Positions 25,590 through 32,409 of a stretch of DNA of 46,554 nt are shown piece after piece. Each line of letters begins with the position of its first letter. The first letter of the stretch is position 1. The notes under the pieces were generated by a model. The model was not told where the DNA came from. It worked only from the letters and a program-made list of their open reading frames with translations, and made no database searches. This DNA is from Lysobacterales bacterium (GTDB taxonomy: Bacteria; Pseudomonadota; Gammaproteobacteria; Xanthomonadales; SZUA-36), in assembly GCA_013042915.1 (NCBI GenBank), contig JABDPF010000036.1, positions 1-46,554 on the forward strand, given 5' to 3'. The translations under genes and the position numbers were made by a program.

Positions 25590-25796
25590 ACTGAACCGAA
25601 TTCAGGAGCCAGCCCTCCCTGGCTAAGTACAGGCGCCGCGCGACTCGCCAACCTCAATCCGCGCGGCACTGGCTCCTGGGGTTCGCCTTCCACACGATCC
25701 CTGTGCCGGCGGACCCTCAGCGAGGCATCCCGAACTCCCTTCTTATCGGGATGTTTGGAGGCCGGGAGAGCTGCTACTCCCGGCCTCTTTTTATTT
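25590..25796 (+). ncRNA. Candidate structured RNA with terminator
   Basis: Four successive folds are seen. First, CAGGAGCCAG/CTGGCTCCTG (25603-25612 with 25669-25678) encloses GCCGCGCG/CGCGCGGC (25635-25642 with 25660-25667). Second, GGGTTCGCC with GGCGGACCC (25679-25717, one G-U pair) encloses CACA/TGTG. Third, ATCCCGA/TCGGGAT (25727-25752). Fourth, a terminator. In the first fold, AGCCAG (25607-25612) can pair with CTGGCT at either 25619-25624 or 25669-25674, so two exclusive structures are possible. No plus-strand gene follows, so this is more like a stand-alone RNA or a 3' UTR than a riboswitch. It does not match 4.5S, RNase P or tmRNA hallmarks. Confidence 0.5.
25758..25796 (+). terminator. 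Strong intrinsic terminator
   Basis: An 11-pair perfect stem, GAGGCCGGGAG (25758-25768) with CTCCCGGCCTC (25777-25787), has an eight-base loop and is followed by TTTTTATTT. On the minus strand no U-run follows, so it works for plus-strand transcription. Confidence 0.88.
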
Positions 25797-26011
25797 GAGC
25801 CCTCGAATGACGCCCCGGCGTCGGTGCTTGCTTGTTCATACGCGCCTGGGCACCCGCCTTCACTCGTCACATAGCCCCAGCTATGCTCTTCGCTCCAGTC
25901 GGGCACTTAGACACGTCTGCCCGGCGCTTCTGTTCCGCGATTGGGGCTCATTCAGCGGCGGGAGGTTTTAACCAGCCTTGGAGTCACAGGCGACCAGCTG
26001 CCCCCGCGGCC
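25797..26011. other. Gene-free stretch with a small palindromic hairpin
   Basis: No gene is supported. CATAGC/GCTATG at 25870-25885 forms a short hairpin inside a stretch that looks like non-coding intergenic repeat debris. Minus-strand frames here have no recognisable product. Confidence 0.4.
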
Positions 26012-26047
26012 TGTAGGAGCGACGAAAGTCGCGATCCGCTATCGCGA
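26012..26047. repeat. REP-like intergenic palindrome
   Basis: TGTAGGAGCGACGAAAGTCG begins at 26012. It has the TGTAGGAGCG head and GCGAC/GTCGC stem of the REP elements common in Pseudomonas, Stenotrophomonas and Xanthomonas. Next to it TCGCGAT (26029-26035) pairs with ATCGCGA (26040-26046), giving an alternative hairpin. Such repeats are usually mobilised by RAYT transposases encoded elsewhere; none is in this window, and only one copy was seen. Confidence 0.6.
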
Positions 26048-26088
26048 TCATCCTCACGCTGTTCTCAAGCCCTCGCGCCAGCCGCCGT

Positions 26089-26571
26089 TCATTCGGAACC
26101 GTGGCGCAGAGTCGTGGCTTTGGCCGTCAATTTCTCGATGATTCGATCCAGCGCCCTTGCTTCGTCGGGCTCCAGGGCTTCCAGTAATTCATACTCGAAT
26201 TCATGGGCCTTCGGGATGATGGTCTCGAGGATGTTCTTACCGGCCCCGGTCAGGCGCAGCCGTTGGCGGCGTCGGTCGGCGGCGTCGGGTCGGCGCTGTA
26301 CCAGATCTTTTTCCATCAGCAGCTTGACGGCTCGGTGAATTGCCACCTTGTCCATGGCGGTGCGCTTTGCCAGGTCGCTGGCGGTTTGGGCCGGGCTGCT
26401 CCCCAGCACCGCCAGGACGCGCCATTCGGTGACGCTGATGGCGTGCTCGTCGCGGTACCGGGCGGCTATGCCCTGGCTGATGGTGTTGGCCAGCACGGAC
26501 AAGCGATAGGGTAGGAAGCGCTCGAGTTCGAACGCTCCGAGTTGAGGTTTGTCTGACGGTTTGGTTTGCAT
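26089..26571 (-). CDS. MarR-family transcriptional regulator
   Basis: The 160-residue protein has the MarR winged-helix fold. The recognition region is near residues 50-100 (Val-Thr-Glu-Trp-Arg-Val-Leu through Met-Asp-Lys-Val-Ala-Ile-His-Arg), with a wing Asp-Ala-Ala-Asp-Arg-Arg-Arg-Gln-Arg. It is divergent from the homogentisate pathway operon, and a perfect palindrome lies in between, so it most likely represses that operon and itself and responds to a pathway aromatic. The ATG at 26571 lies two bases from the palindrome and has no Shine-Dalgarno, so its mRNA may be nearly leaderless. The frame extends to 26658, but that part would cross the operator and the hmgA start. Confidence 0.85.
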   Translation of the reverse strand: MQTKPSDKPQLGAFELERFLPYRLSVLANTISQGIAARYRDEHAISVTEWRVLAVLGSSPAQTASDLAKRTAMDKVAIHRAVKLLMEKDLVQRRPDAADRRRQRLRLTGAGKNILETIIPKAHEFEYELLEALEPDEARALDRIIEKLTAKATTLRHGSE

Positions 26572-26594
26572 ATAGTTACAAATGTAACTAATAT
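26565..26594 (+). promoter_or_regulatory. Promoter of the homogentisate operon
   Basis: TTTGCA (26565-26570) and TAATAT (26589-26594) are 18 bases apart, and the whole MarR-type palindrome sits in the spacer and -10. This is the geometry expected for repression by blocking RNA polymerase. Confidence 0.5.
26573..26590. promoter_or_regulatory. Palindromic operator for the MarR regulator
   Basis: TAGTTACA-AA-TGTAACTA is a perfect eight-base inverted repeat with a two-base centre, between the divergent marR-type gene and hmgA. Its size fits a MarR dimer site. Binding would cover both promoters. Confidence 0.7.
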
Positions 26595-26630
26595 ATCGGA
26601 CCCCATCAAGCACCGTGGAGCCACTCGAAC

Positions 26631-27767
26631 ATGTCTCGCAACTGGATTTCCTTACCACGCACCGAGGGCCGGGCGTCGCGCCAGGCCCATTGCGATCTGC
26701 CGAAAGACTGCTACGAACGCGAGATCGGCCGCGAGGGATTCTTCGGCCCCGCCACGCACATGTACCACAGCCATCGGCCGACCGATTGGTTACGGTTCGA
26801 AGGCGACCTCAAGCCGCATGCGTACGACACGTCCAAGCTGGTGGAATTCGGGCCCGGGCCGTGGGATGCCGTGTTGCTGATGCACAACGCCCGGATGAAA
26901 CTGCGCACCTGGGGGCTGACACGTCCAATGGATCATTTGGTCCGAAATGCCGATGGGGATGAACTGTTGTTCGTTCACGAGGGATCCGGGCGCCTGTTCT
27001 GCGATTACGGTCACATGGAGATTCGCGACGGGGATTACGTGGTTCTGCCCCGCGGCACGATGTGGCGGCTCGTTCCTGCTAAGCCGCTTCGGCTGCTCAT
27101 GATCGAAGCCAGTGGAAGTGCTTATCAATTACCCGACAAGGGCATGCTCGGCCCGCACGCCATTTTCGATCCTGCCGTGCTCGACACTCCGTCGATCGAT
27201 GAAGCGTTCCTGGCCCAGCAGGACGAAAACGAGTGGACGGTCCGGGTCAAGCGTCGCGACACGGTCTCCAGCATCGTTTATCCCTTCAATCCGCTGGACG
27301 CGGTCGGATGGAAGGGCGACCTGGCTCCGGTCCGCGTCAACTGGCGCGACATCCGCCCACTGCTGAGCGACCGTTATCACCTTCCGCCCTCGGCCCACAC
27401 GACCTTCGTGGCAGACCGTTTCGTGGTCTGCACCTTCGCGCCGCGGCCCTTCGAGACCGACCCAGGCGCCCTGAAAGTGCCCTTTTTCCACAGCAACGAC
27501 GACTACGACGAGGTCATTTTTTATCATCGTGGCGAATTCTTCAGCCGCGACAACATTCACCCCGGTATGATGAGTTGGCATCCGGCCGGGTTTACGCACG
27601 GCCCGCATCCGAAGGCCTTGAAAAACGCGTTTGAGCAACAGAAAAAAGCAACAGACGAGGTGGCGGTGATGATCGATACCCGCGATCCCCTGGAAGCTGC
27701 AGAAATCGCCGAGGCGATCGAGTGGGAAGGCTACGCGGCCTCGTGGAAAACAGGAGAAGACAAGTGA
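26631..27767 (+). CDS. hmgA: Homogentisate 1,2-dioxygenase
   Basis: The 378-residue cupin enzyme opens the ring of homogentisate to maleylacetoacetate in tyrosine and phenylalanine breakdown. Likely iron ligands are His287, Glu294 (in Asp-Tyr-Asp-Glu-Val) and His323 (in Thr-His-Gly-Pro-His-Pro), with His317 six residues earlier, matching the spacing in known enzymes. It is shorter than the roughly 440-residue human and Pseudomonas forms and belongs to a compact bacterial subtype. GGAG lies upstream of the ATG at a slightly long distance. It is first in an operon with the next two pathway genes; its stop overlaps the next start. Confidence 0.88.
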   Translation: MSRNWISLPRTEGRASRQAHCDLPKDCYEREIGREGFFGPATHMYHSHRPTDWLRFEGDLKPHAYDTSKLVEFGPGPWDAVLLMHNARMKLRTWGLTRPMDHLVRNADGDELLFVHEGSGRLFCDYGHMEIRDGDYVVLPRGTMWRLVPAKPLRLLMIEASGSAYQLPDKGMLGPHAIFDPAVLDTPSIDEAFLAQQDENEWTVRVKRRDTVSSIVYPFNPLDAVGWKGDLAPVRVNWRDIRPLLSDRYHLPPSAHTTFVADRFVVCTFAPRPFETDPGALKVPFFHSNDDYDEVIFYHRGEFFSRDNIHPGMMSWHPAGFTHGPHPKALKNAFEQQKKATDEVAVMIDTRDPLEAAEIAEAIEWEGYAASWKTGEDK

Positions 27768-28747
27768 AACTCGCTTCACTGAAGAAAGGGGGGCGCGATG
27801 GCTGCCTCGTGGTGGTCAGTCGTGACCTGCAGCAGTTCGTCGAGGTGGTCCACATCGCGCCCACTCTGCAACAGGCACTGGACGATTGGGAAAACGCCGC
27901 CCCGCGGCTGAACGCGGTCTCGCAGGAACTGAACGCCGGCGAGCGCGACGATGCCCTGCGCCTGGACTTCGCCGCGCTGGCCTCACCCCTGCCGCGCGCT
28001 TACGAGTTCGTTGACGGCAGTGCCTATCTGCCGCACGTCGAGCGTGTGCGCAAGGCGCGCGGGGCCGAAGTGCCCGAGTCCTTTTACGAGGACCCGTTGA
28101 TGTACCAGGCCACCTCCGCTGGATTTCTCGGGCCGCGAGACGAGATCCCGGTGGGCAGCGAGGAATACGGTATCGATTTCGAGGCCGAAGTGGTCGTGGT
28201 GACGGACGACGTGCCGATGGCAACCACCGAGTTGGCGGCGGCCGGGCACATCCAGCTGGTCGGCCTGGTCAACGACGTGAGCCTGCGCAACCTGATTCCG
28301 CCCGAACTGAAAAAAGGGTTCGGTTTCCTGCACTCCAAGCCGCGCTCGGCGCTGTCGCCTGTGCTCGTTACGCCTGACGAACTGGGTGACGCCTGGCGCG
28401 ACAGCACGCTTCACCGGCCGCTGCGCTCGTGGTTGAACGGCGAGTGGTTCGGCGAGCCCGAAGCGGGCGTCGATATGCAGTTCAACTTTGCCCGGCTGGT
28501 GGCGCATGCGGCAAAAACCCGCCCGCTGGCTGCCGGCACCATCGTCGGGTCCGGAACCATTGCCAACCAGGACGAAAGCCGCGGCGCCTCCTGCCTGGCC
28601 GAGCGGCGAATGCTGGAGATCATCGCGCAGGGCAAGCCCAGCACGTCCTTCATGCGTTACGGCGATACCGTGCGCATCGACATGCAGGATGACAAGGGCA
28701 GGTCGATATTCGGAGCCATCGAACAACGCATCGTGCCGTATGACTGA
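27764..28747 (+). CDS. Fumarylacetoacetate hydrolase family protein, GTG start
   Basis: The 327-residue FAH-fold protein has the metal-binding core around Gly-Ile-Asp-Phe-Glu-Ala-Glu-Val and Leu-Val-Asn-Asp-Val-Ser-Leu-Arg, and the Gly-Thr-Ile-Val-Gly-Ser-Gly-Thr motif later. In this context it is the fumarylacetoacetase that splits fumarylacetoacetate into fumarate and acetoacetate, the last pathway step. The GTG at 27764 overlaps the hmgA stop (GTGA) and has GGAG nine bases upstream, so it is preferred to an ATG at 27722 inside hmgA. Confidence 0.88.
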   Translation: MKLASLKKGGRDGCLVVVSRDLQQFVEVVHIAPTLQQALDDWENAAPRLNAVSQELNAGERDDALRLDFAALASPLPRAYEFVDGSAYLPHVERVRKARGAEVPESFYEDPLMYQATSAGFLGPRDEIPVGSEEYGIDFEAEVVVVTDDVPMATTELAAAGHIQLVGLVNDVSLRNLIPPELKKGFGFLHSKPRSALSPVLVTPDELGDAWRDSTLHRPLRSWLNGEWFGEPEAGVDMQFNFARLVAHAAKTRPLAAGTIVGSGTIANQDESRGASCLAERRMLEIIAQGKPSTSFMRYGDTVRIDMQDDKGRSIFGAIEQRIVPYD

Positions 28748-29393
28748 ATCCCTGCGGCTCTATGATTACTGGCGCAGTTCCTCGGCTTACCGGGTTCGCA
28801 TCGCGCTCAACCTGAAGGGCCTGGCGTACGAGTCGTGCCCGGTGCATCTGGTGCGTGACGGCGGCGAACAGAACCATCCGGAATACCGGGCGCTCAATCC
28901 GCTCGGCCTGGTGCCAGCTCTGGCTCATGGCGATTGCCTGATGGTTCAGTCCGTCGCCATCTGCGAGTACCTGGAAGAGGCATTCGATGCCGCACCCTTG
29001 TTGCCGCGGGATGCCGCTGCGCGGGCAAGGGTCCGCGGCTTCGTGCAGTCCATCTGCAGCGAGGTGCAGCCGCTCAATAACCTGTCGGTCATGCACTATC
29101 TGAAAAACCGGGCGGGGCTCGATGATCAGGCCTACCGGGACTGGTACGCGCACTGGATTGCCCGCGGTTTCAGCGCTGTGGAAACCTGGTTGAACAGCCA
29201 TGACAGCGGCCGTTTCTGCCACGGCGATGAGCCGACGCTGGCGGATTGCTTCCTGGTGCCTCAGGTCTACAATGCCGAGCGGTTTTCATGCGACATGGAG
29301 CCCTATCCGAAAATCCGCGAGATCACGGCGCGTTGCCGCGCACTCGATGGCTTTGAGCGGGCCGCACCGGAAAACCAGGCCGATACCCCCTGA
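28740..29393 (+). CDS. maiA: Maleylacetoacetate isomerase
   Basis: The 217-residue zeta-class glutathione transferase isomerises maleylacetoacetate to fumarylacetoacetate. The N-terminal glutathione site is Ser-Ser-Ser-Ala-Tyr-Arg-Val-Arg-Ile-Ala-Leu (residues 13-23), then Asn-Pro-Leu-Gly-Leu-Val-Pro-Ala and Gln-Ser-Val-Ala-Ile-Cys-Glu-Tyr. The start overlaps the previous gene by eight bases. A longer frame from 28488 runs inside the hydrolase gene and is rejected. With hmgA and the hydrolase it completes homogentisate breakdown; the upstream hydroxyphenylpyruvate dioxygenase is not in this window. Confidence 0.93.
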   Translation: MTESLRLYDYWRSSSAYRVRIALNLKGLAYESCPVHLVRDGGEQNHPEYRALNPLGLVPALAHGDCLMVQSVAICEYLEEAFDAAPLLPRDAAARARVRGFVQSICSEVQPLNNLSVMHYLKNRAGLDDQAYRDWYAHWIARGFSAVETWLNSHDSGRFCHGDEPTLADCFLVPQVYNAERFSCDMEPYPKIREITARCRALDGFERAAPENQADTP

Positions 29394-29450
29394 ACCCGCG
29401 CCCGGTCCATGCCGATGGTCCCTTCTGCGGAGCAATTCGACGGAAGGGGC

Positions 29451-29479
29451 TTAACGCGGCTGCCGCCATGCGTCATAAT
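29451..29479 (+). promoter_or_regulatory. Promoter of the lipoprotein pair
   Basis: TTAACG (29451-29456) and CATAAT (29474-29479) are 17 bases apart. The predicted start near 29486 leaves a 27-base leader to the lipoprotein ATG. Confidence 0.45.
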
Positions 29480-29512
29480 TCGCGCTTGGTTCTCCTTGAT
29501 ATGGCGAGATAC

Positions 29513-29875
29513 ATGCGACTTTTTTTCCTGATCCTCGTAGCGTTGCTGGCGGCGTGCACCGCGCCACGACCGGCGCCCGACACCTTCAATGACGCCGAAG
29601 AAGCACTCGAAGCGGCCATTAACGCCGGCGCCGAGGAGCATTCGCCCGTCGAACTCAGGTTCGCGCGCCAGAAATTGTCTGAGGCGCGCACCGCCATGGA
29701 GGAGAAACAGTACGCCAAGGTCACAAACCTGGTCGAGCAGTCCGAGATCAACTCCGAACTGGCCATCGAAAAGACAAAAACGGCGGTGATCCGCACCAAG
29801 GTCACGGACCTGGCCCGCCAAAACGAGGTGCTGCTCGAGGACTTTGAAGCGACTTACGGGGAGGGTGTCCAGTGA
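29513..29875 (+). CDS. DUF4398 lipoprotein
   Basis: The 120-residue protein has a lipoprotein signal (Leu-Ala-Ala-Cys, lipidated Cys15) and then a DUF4398 helical hairpin of about 90 residues rich in Ala and Glu, ending in a charged coiled coil. Function is unknown. The ATG at 29513 places the lipobox at a normal distance; ATGs at 29468 and 29501 are less likely. It is translationally coupled to the OmpA-domain lipoprotein that follows, a pairing known in several gammaproteobacteria. Confidence 0.8.
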   Translation: MRLFFLILVALLAACTAPRPAPDTFNDAEEALEAAINAGAEEHSPVELRFARQKLSEARTAMEEKQYAKVTNLVEQSEINSELAIEKTKTAVIRTKVTDLARQNEVLLEDFEATYGEGVQ

Positions 29876-30867
29876 CATTACCGACACGCACCCTTAGTGG
29901 CATCGGCATACTGATAACCTTCGCGATGCTCTCAGCCTGCACGACCGCCCCGAAGAAAGACCTCGCGCTCGAGCAGGTGAGGACGCAACTCGAAGAACTG
30001 CAATCCAACGAAGACCTCATCAACTATGCGCCGTTGGCGCTGGGCGAAGCCGAACGCGCGCTGCGTCGGGCGGAGGCCTGGACGGGCAAGGCCGACTACC
30101 GAATCCACCTGATCTACATGGCCGATCGTCGCATCCAGATCGCCCGTGCAGTGGCCCAGCATGAACAAATGGAAGACGAGTACATTCGCCTCAGCGAAGA
30201 GCGCAACCAGCTGCTGGTTCGCGCCAGCCAACTGGAGGCCGATCGTGCCCGCTTCGAGGCTGAACAGGCCCGCCTGATTTCCGAGGCCCAGGCCGAGGAT
30301 GCGCGGCGTGCCCGGGAAGAAGCCGAGATCGCGGCGCGGCGCGAGGCAGAATCCCAGCGCACGGCCCAGCAGGCCCAGGAAGAGGCAGCCCAGGCCCGGG
30401 CCCTGGCCGCTTCCAGCGTTACGGAAGCCGAGCTGGCCCGGCGTGAGGCAGAGCTGGCCACCGAGGCGGCAGACACTTTGCGGCGTCAGCTGGAAAACCT
30501 GCAGCTGCGTCAAACCGAGAGCGGCGTGGTCGTCACCCTGGGCGATGTATTGTTCCAAACGGGCGAAACCCAGCTGCGCGAGGAGGCGCTGGCCAGCCTG
30601 GTAGAAGTCGTTGACCTGCTTCAGAGCGAACCGGACAAGCAAATTCGCATCGAGGGTCACACCGACTCGACCGGCAATTCGGACGCCAATCTGCGCATCT
30701 CGCAGCAGCGCGCCGAGGCGGTTCTCGATGCCCTGGTCTCCCTCGGTGTAGAAGCGCCCCGGGTCACCGCGAAAGGCATGGGGCAGGACTTCCCGATCGC
30801 GACCAACGAAACCCAGGAAGGACGAGCCCAGAACCGACGCGTTGACGTCATTCTGCTGGACGATTGA
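29872..30867 (+). CDS. OmpA-domain lipoprotein with coiled coil, GTG start
   Basis: The 331-residue product has a lipobox Leu-Ser-Ala-Cys (Cys23) and an N-terminal part resembling DUF4398. A long Ala/Glu/Arg coiled coil (about residues 90-205) follows. The C-terminal OmpA peptidoglycan-binding domain contains Glu-Gly-His-Thr-Asp-Ser-Thr-Gly and Asn-Arg-Arg-Val-Asp. It probably links the outer membrane to peptidoglycan across a helical spacer. The GTG at 29872 overlaps the previous stop and has GGGGAGG seven bases upstream. Confidence 0.88.
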   Translation: MTLPTRTLSGIGILITFAMLSACTTAPKKDLALEQVRTQLEELQSNEDLINYAPLALGEAERALRRAEAWTGKADYRIHLIYMADRRIQIARAVAQHEQMEDEYIRLSEERNQLLVRASQLEADRARFEAEQARLISEAQAEDARRAREEAEIAARREAESQRTAQQAQEEAAQARALAASSVTEAELARREAELATEAADTLRRQLENLQLRQTESGVVVTLGDVLFQTGETQLREEALASLVEVVDLLQSEPDKQIRIEGHTDSTGNSDANLRISQQRAEAVLDALVSLGVEAPRVTAKGMGQDFPIATNETQEGRAQNRRVDVILLDD

Positions 30868-31137
30868 GCGTGCGATTCTCTGCGTCACCCGGCCGCTTTG
30901 GCGTGCTTGCGGACCCTGGTCTTTTGCGCTAGTGTTAATGACAGTAAGATGATTTACGCATTCAAAAACGTGGTGCGCGGATAATGGCATTTTTTGCCAT
31001 ATCCACTTCATGCCACGCAACGTATACCCAACCCGTACCTGAAATAAAATTCCCCTTTATCCCGAGCGAGACGCCCATGCAGCAATTCTGCGGCTTCGTC
31101 TCGCCGCATGACCGCATTATCGAATCGGAGGATTCCC
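30868..31137 (+). other. Spacer and probable leader of the DUF465 gene
   Basis: No gene is supported. Two folds are present: ATGGCA/TGCCAT (30984-31000) around a T-rich loop, and GCGAGACG/CGTCTCGC (31066-31073 with 31097-31104). The second lies about 25 bases before the DUF465 Shine-Dalgarno. TAAGAT near 30946 could be a -10, but no convincing -35 accompanies it. Confidence 0.35.
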
Positions 31138-31353
31138 ATGTTTGAACACCACCAGGAAGAAATGGAAAAACTGATGAAAGAAAACGAAGATTTCCTTCGT
31201 ATCTACAACCATCATCAGGACCTGGACAAGAGAGTGACCGCTGCCGAAATCGGCACCGCCCCGATGGAAGACCTGGCGCTGATCCAACTTAAGAAGGAGA
31301 AGCTGTGGGCCAAAGACAAGCTCGCCCGAATGATGGATGAGTACACGTCTTAG
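31138..31353 (+). CDS. DUF465 (YdcH-like) small protein
   Basis: The 71-residue acidic and helical protein fits the DUF465 family: an N-terminal Met-Phe-Glu-His-His, a His-His-Gln-Asp-Leu-Asp-Lys core, and a Leu-Lys-Lys-Glu-Lys-Leu-Trp-Ala-Lys-Asp C-terminal helix. Function is unknown; the fold is a short coiled coil. The ATG at 31138 has GGAG seven bases upstream. It is a single-gene unit with a strong terminator. Confidence 0.85.
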   Translation: MFEHHQEEMEKLMKENEDFLRIYNHHQDLDKRVTAAEIGTAPMEDLALIQLKKEKLWAKDKLARMMDEYTS

Positions 31354-31374
31354 ACCAGAGGACAACACCGCATG

Positions 31375-31405
31375 AACGGCCGGGCCTCCCCGGCCGTTTT
31401 TTTTT
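31375..31405 (+). terminator. Intrinsic terminator of the DUF465 gene
   Basis: AACGGCCGGG (31375-31384) pairs perfectly with CCCGGCCGTT (31389-31398) around a CCTC loop, and nine consecutive T residues end at 31405. The convergent chorismatase gene ends at 31415. Confidence 0.92.
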
Positions 31406-31414
31406 GCGCGTAAT

Positions 31415-32395
31415 TCAGCGACAACCGATGATGCCGTCGATCTCGGTCAACAGGTTCTCGCGGCAGATGTCGCCACGCACAAAAATTCTGGGAATTTCGT
31501 CGGGCACGGAGGCTTCCAGCGTTGCACGAACCGCCTCGAAGTCTTTCACATTTCGAATGTACACCTTGAGCACACCATTGTGATCGAGTTGGGCACGCGC
31601 CCCGCCCATCAGGCGCTGGCCCTCGCCTAGCAGGCTATCCACGTTGCGCAGCGATTCCCGCAGCTGGTTGGCTACCTGGTGTTCATGGTGGGTCTGGTGG
31701 CCGACGATACTGGCCGTTCCTGACAACAGGAACTGGCTCGATCCGTTCATTCGCAGGATCGTCGCGCGCGAAAACAGCGGGCTTCTCGGTCCGTAGCGGC
31801 GCGGGTAACGCCAGGCGCTGACCTGGCGCGGGTTCTCCACGTCGAGACCGGGCAGGGCGCCGGCCAGGAAGTAGACCTGCAGGCTCGCTTCTTCCAGCGG
31901 TGTGCCGATGCCGGTGGCGGCGGGCAGCGGCGGACCGTCGCCAGGATCGATCGAAACTGCTTCTGCCCGGCCCAGGCAGAACTGGCGATAGCGTTCCTCG
32001 TCGCCATCTCCCCGGTTGATACCCGGGATGTGGTTCCAGATCTTCAATGGCCACGGATGGGGAGATTGCTGCAGGTAGGATTGCAAAAGCTCGTACGCCA
32101 GCCGGCTGCATTCGCGCATGGTTCCGCACTGCTCCAGGTCGAGCGCGATGTGGCCCATCGTCAGCCATTCGCCCTGGGCGAACCGCAAGCCGTCCCAGCT
32201 GCCCGTTTTGACCGGGCCGTGGCTGCGCCAGACCTCCACCCGCGAGGGTTCATCGAGCTGGGTGAGCGCCACGGGGACATGGCGCGGGTCGGTCGATTCG
32301 AGTGGCGAGCGTCCGAATTCGAACACGGACAACACGTCCGGCTCGGCGACCCAATCGCCGGCTGCGCCTTCTTCGTAACTGACTTTGAGGATCAT
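31415..32395 (-). CDS. Chorismatase, XanB2/FkbO/Hyg5-like
   Basis: The 326-residue protein resembles chorismatases of the FkbO/Hyg5/XanB2 family, which remove pyruvate from chorismate to give hydroxybenzoates or dihydroxycyclohexadiene acids. The recognisable core is Ile-Trp-Asn-His-Ile-Pro-Gly-Ile-Asn followed by Glu-Glu-Arg-Tyr-Arg-Gln-Phe-Cys-Leu-Gly-Arg, with a C-terminal RidA-like half. In Xanthomonas, XanB2 supplies 3- and 4-hydroxybenzoate for pigment and ubiquinone; the product here cannot be predicted. The ATG at 32395 lies 14 bases after the synthetase stop; a TTG at 32413 is an alternative. It is last in the etf operon, an unusual place for this family. Confidence 0.75.
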   Translation of the reverse strand: MILKVSYEEGAAGDWVAEPDVLSVFEFGRSPLESTDPRHVPVALTQLDEPSRVEVWRSHGPVKTGSWDGLRFAQGEWLTMGHIALDLEQCGTMRECSRLAYELLQSYLQQSPHPWPLKIWNHIPGINRGDGDEERYRQFCLGRAEAVSIDPGDGPPLPAATGIGTPLEEASLQVYFLAGALPGLDVENPRQVSAWRYPRRYGPRSPLFSRATILRMNGSSQFLLSGTASIVGHQTHHEHQVANQLRESLRNVDSLLGEGQRLMGGARAQLDHNGVLKVYIRNVKDFEAVRATLEASVPDEIPRIFVRGDICRENLLTEIDGIIGCR

Positions 32396-32409
32396 CGTCC
32401 AGCGTCCGG

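Noticed and set aside
25590-25796. 6S, 4.5S, tmRNA or RNase P RNA
   Set aside because: The folds are local hairpins rather than the long rod of 6S RNA, and the conserved cores of the other RNAs are not seen.
25463-25906. 147-residue minus-strand frame over the hairpin region
   Set aside because: It runs antisense through the terminator and hairpins and shows no domain or ribosome site.
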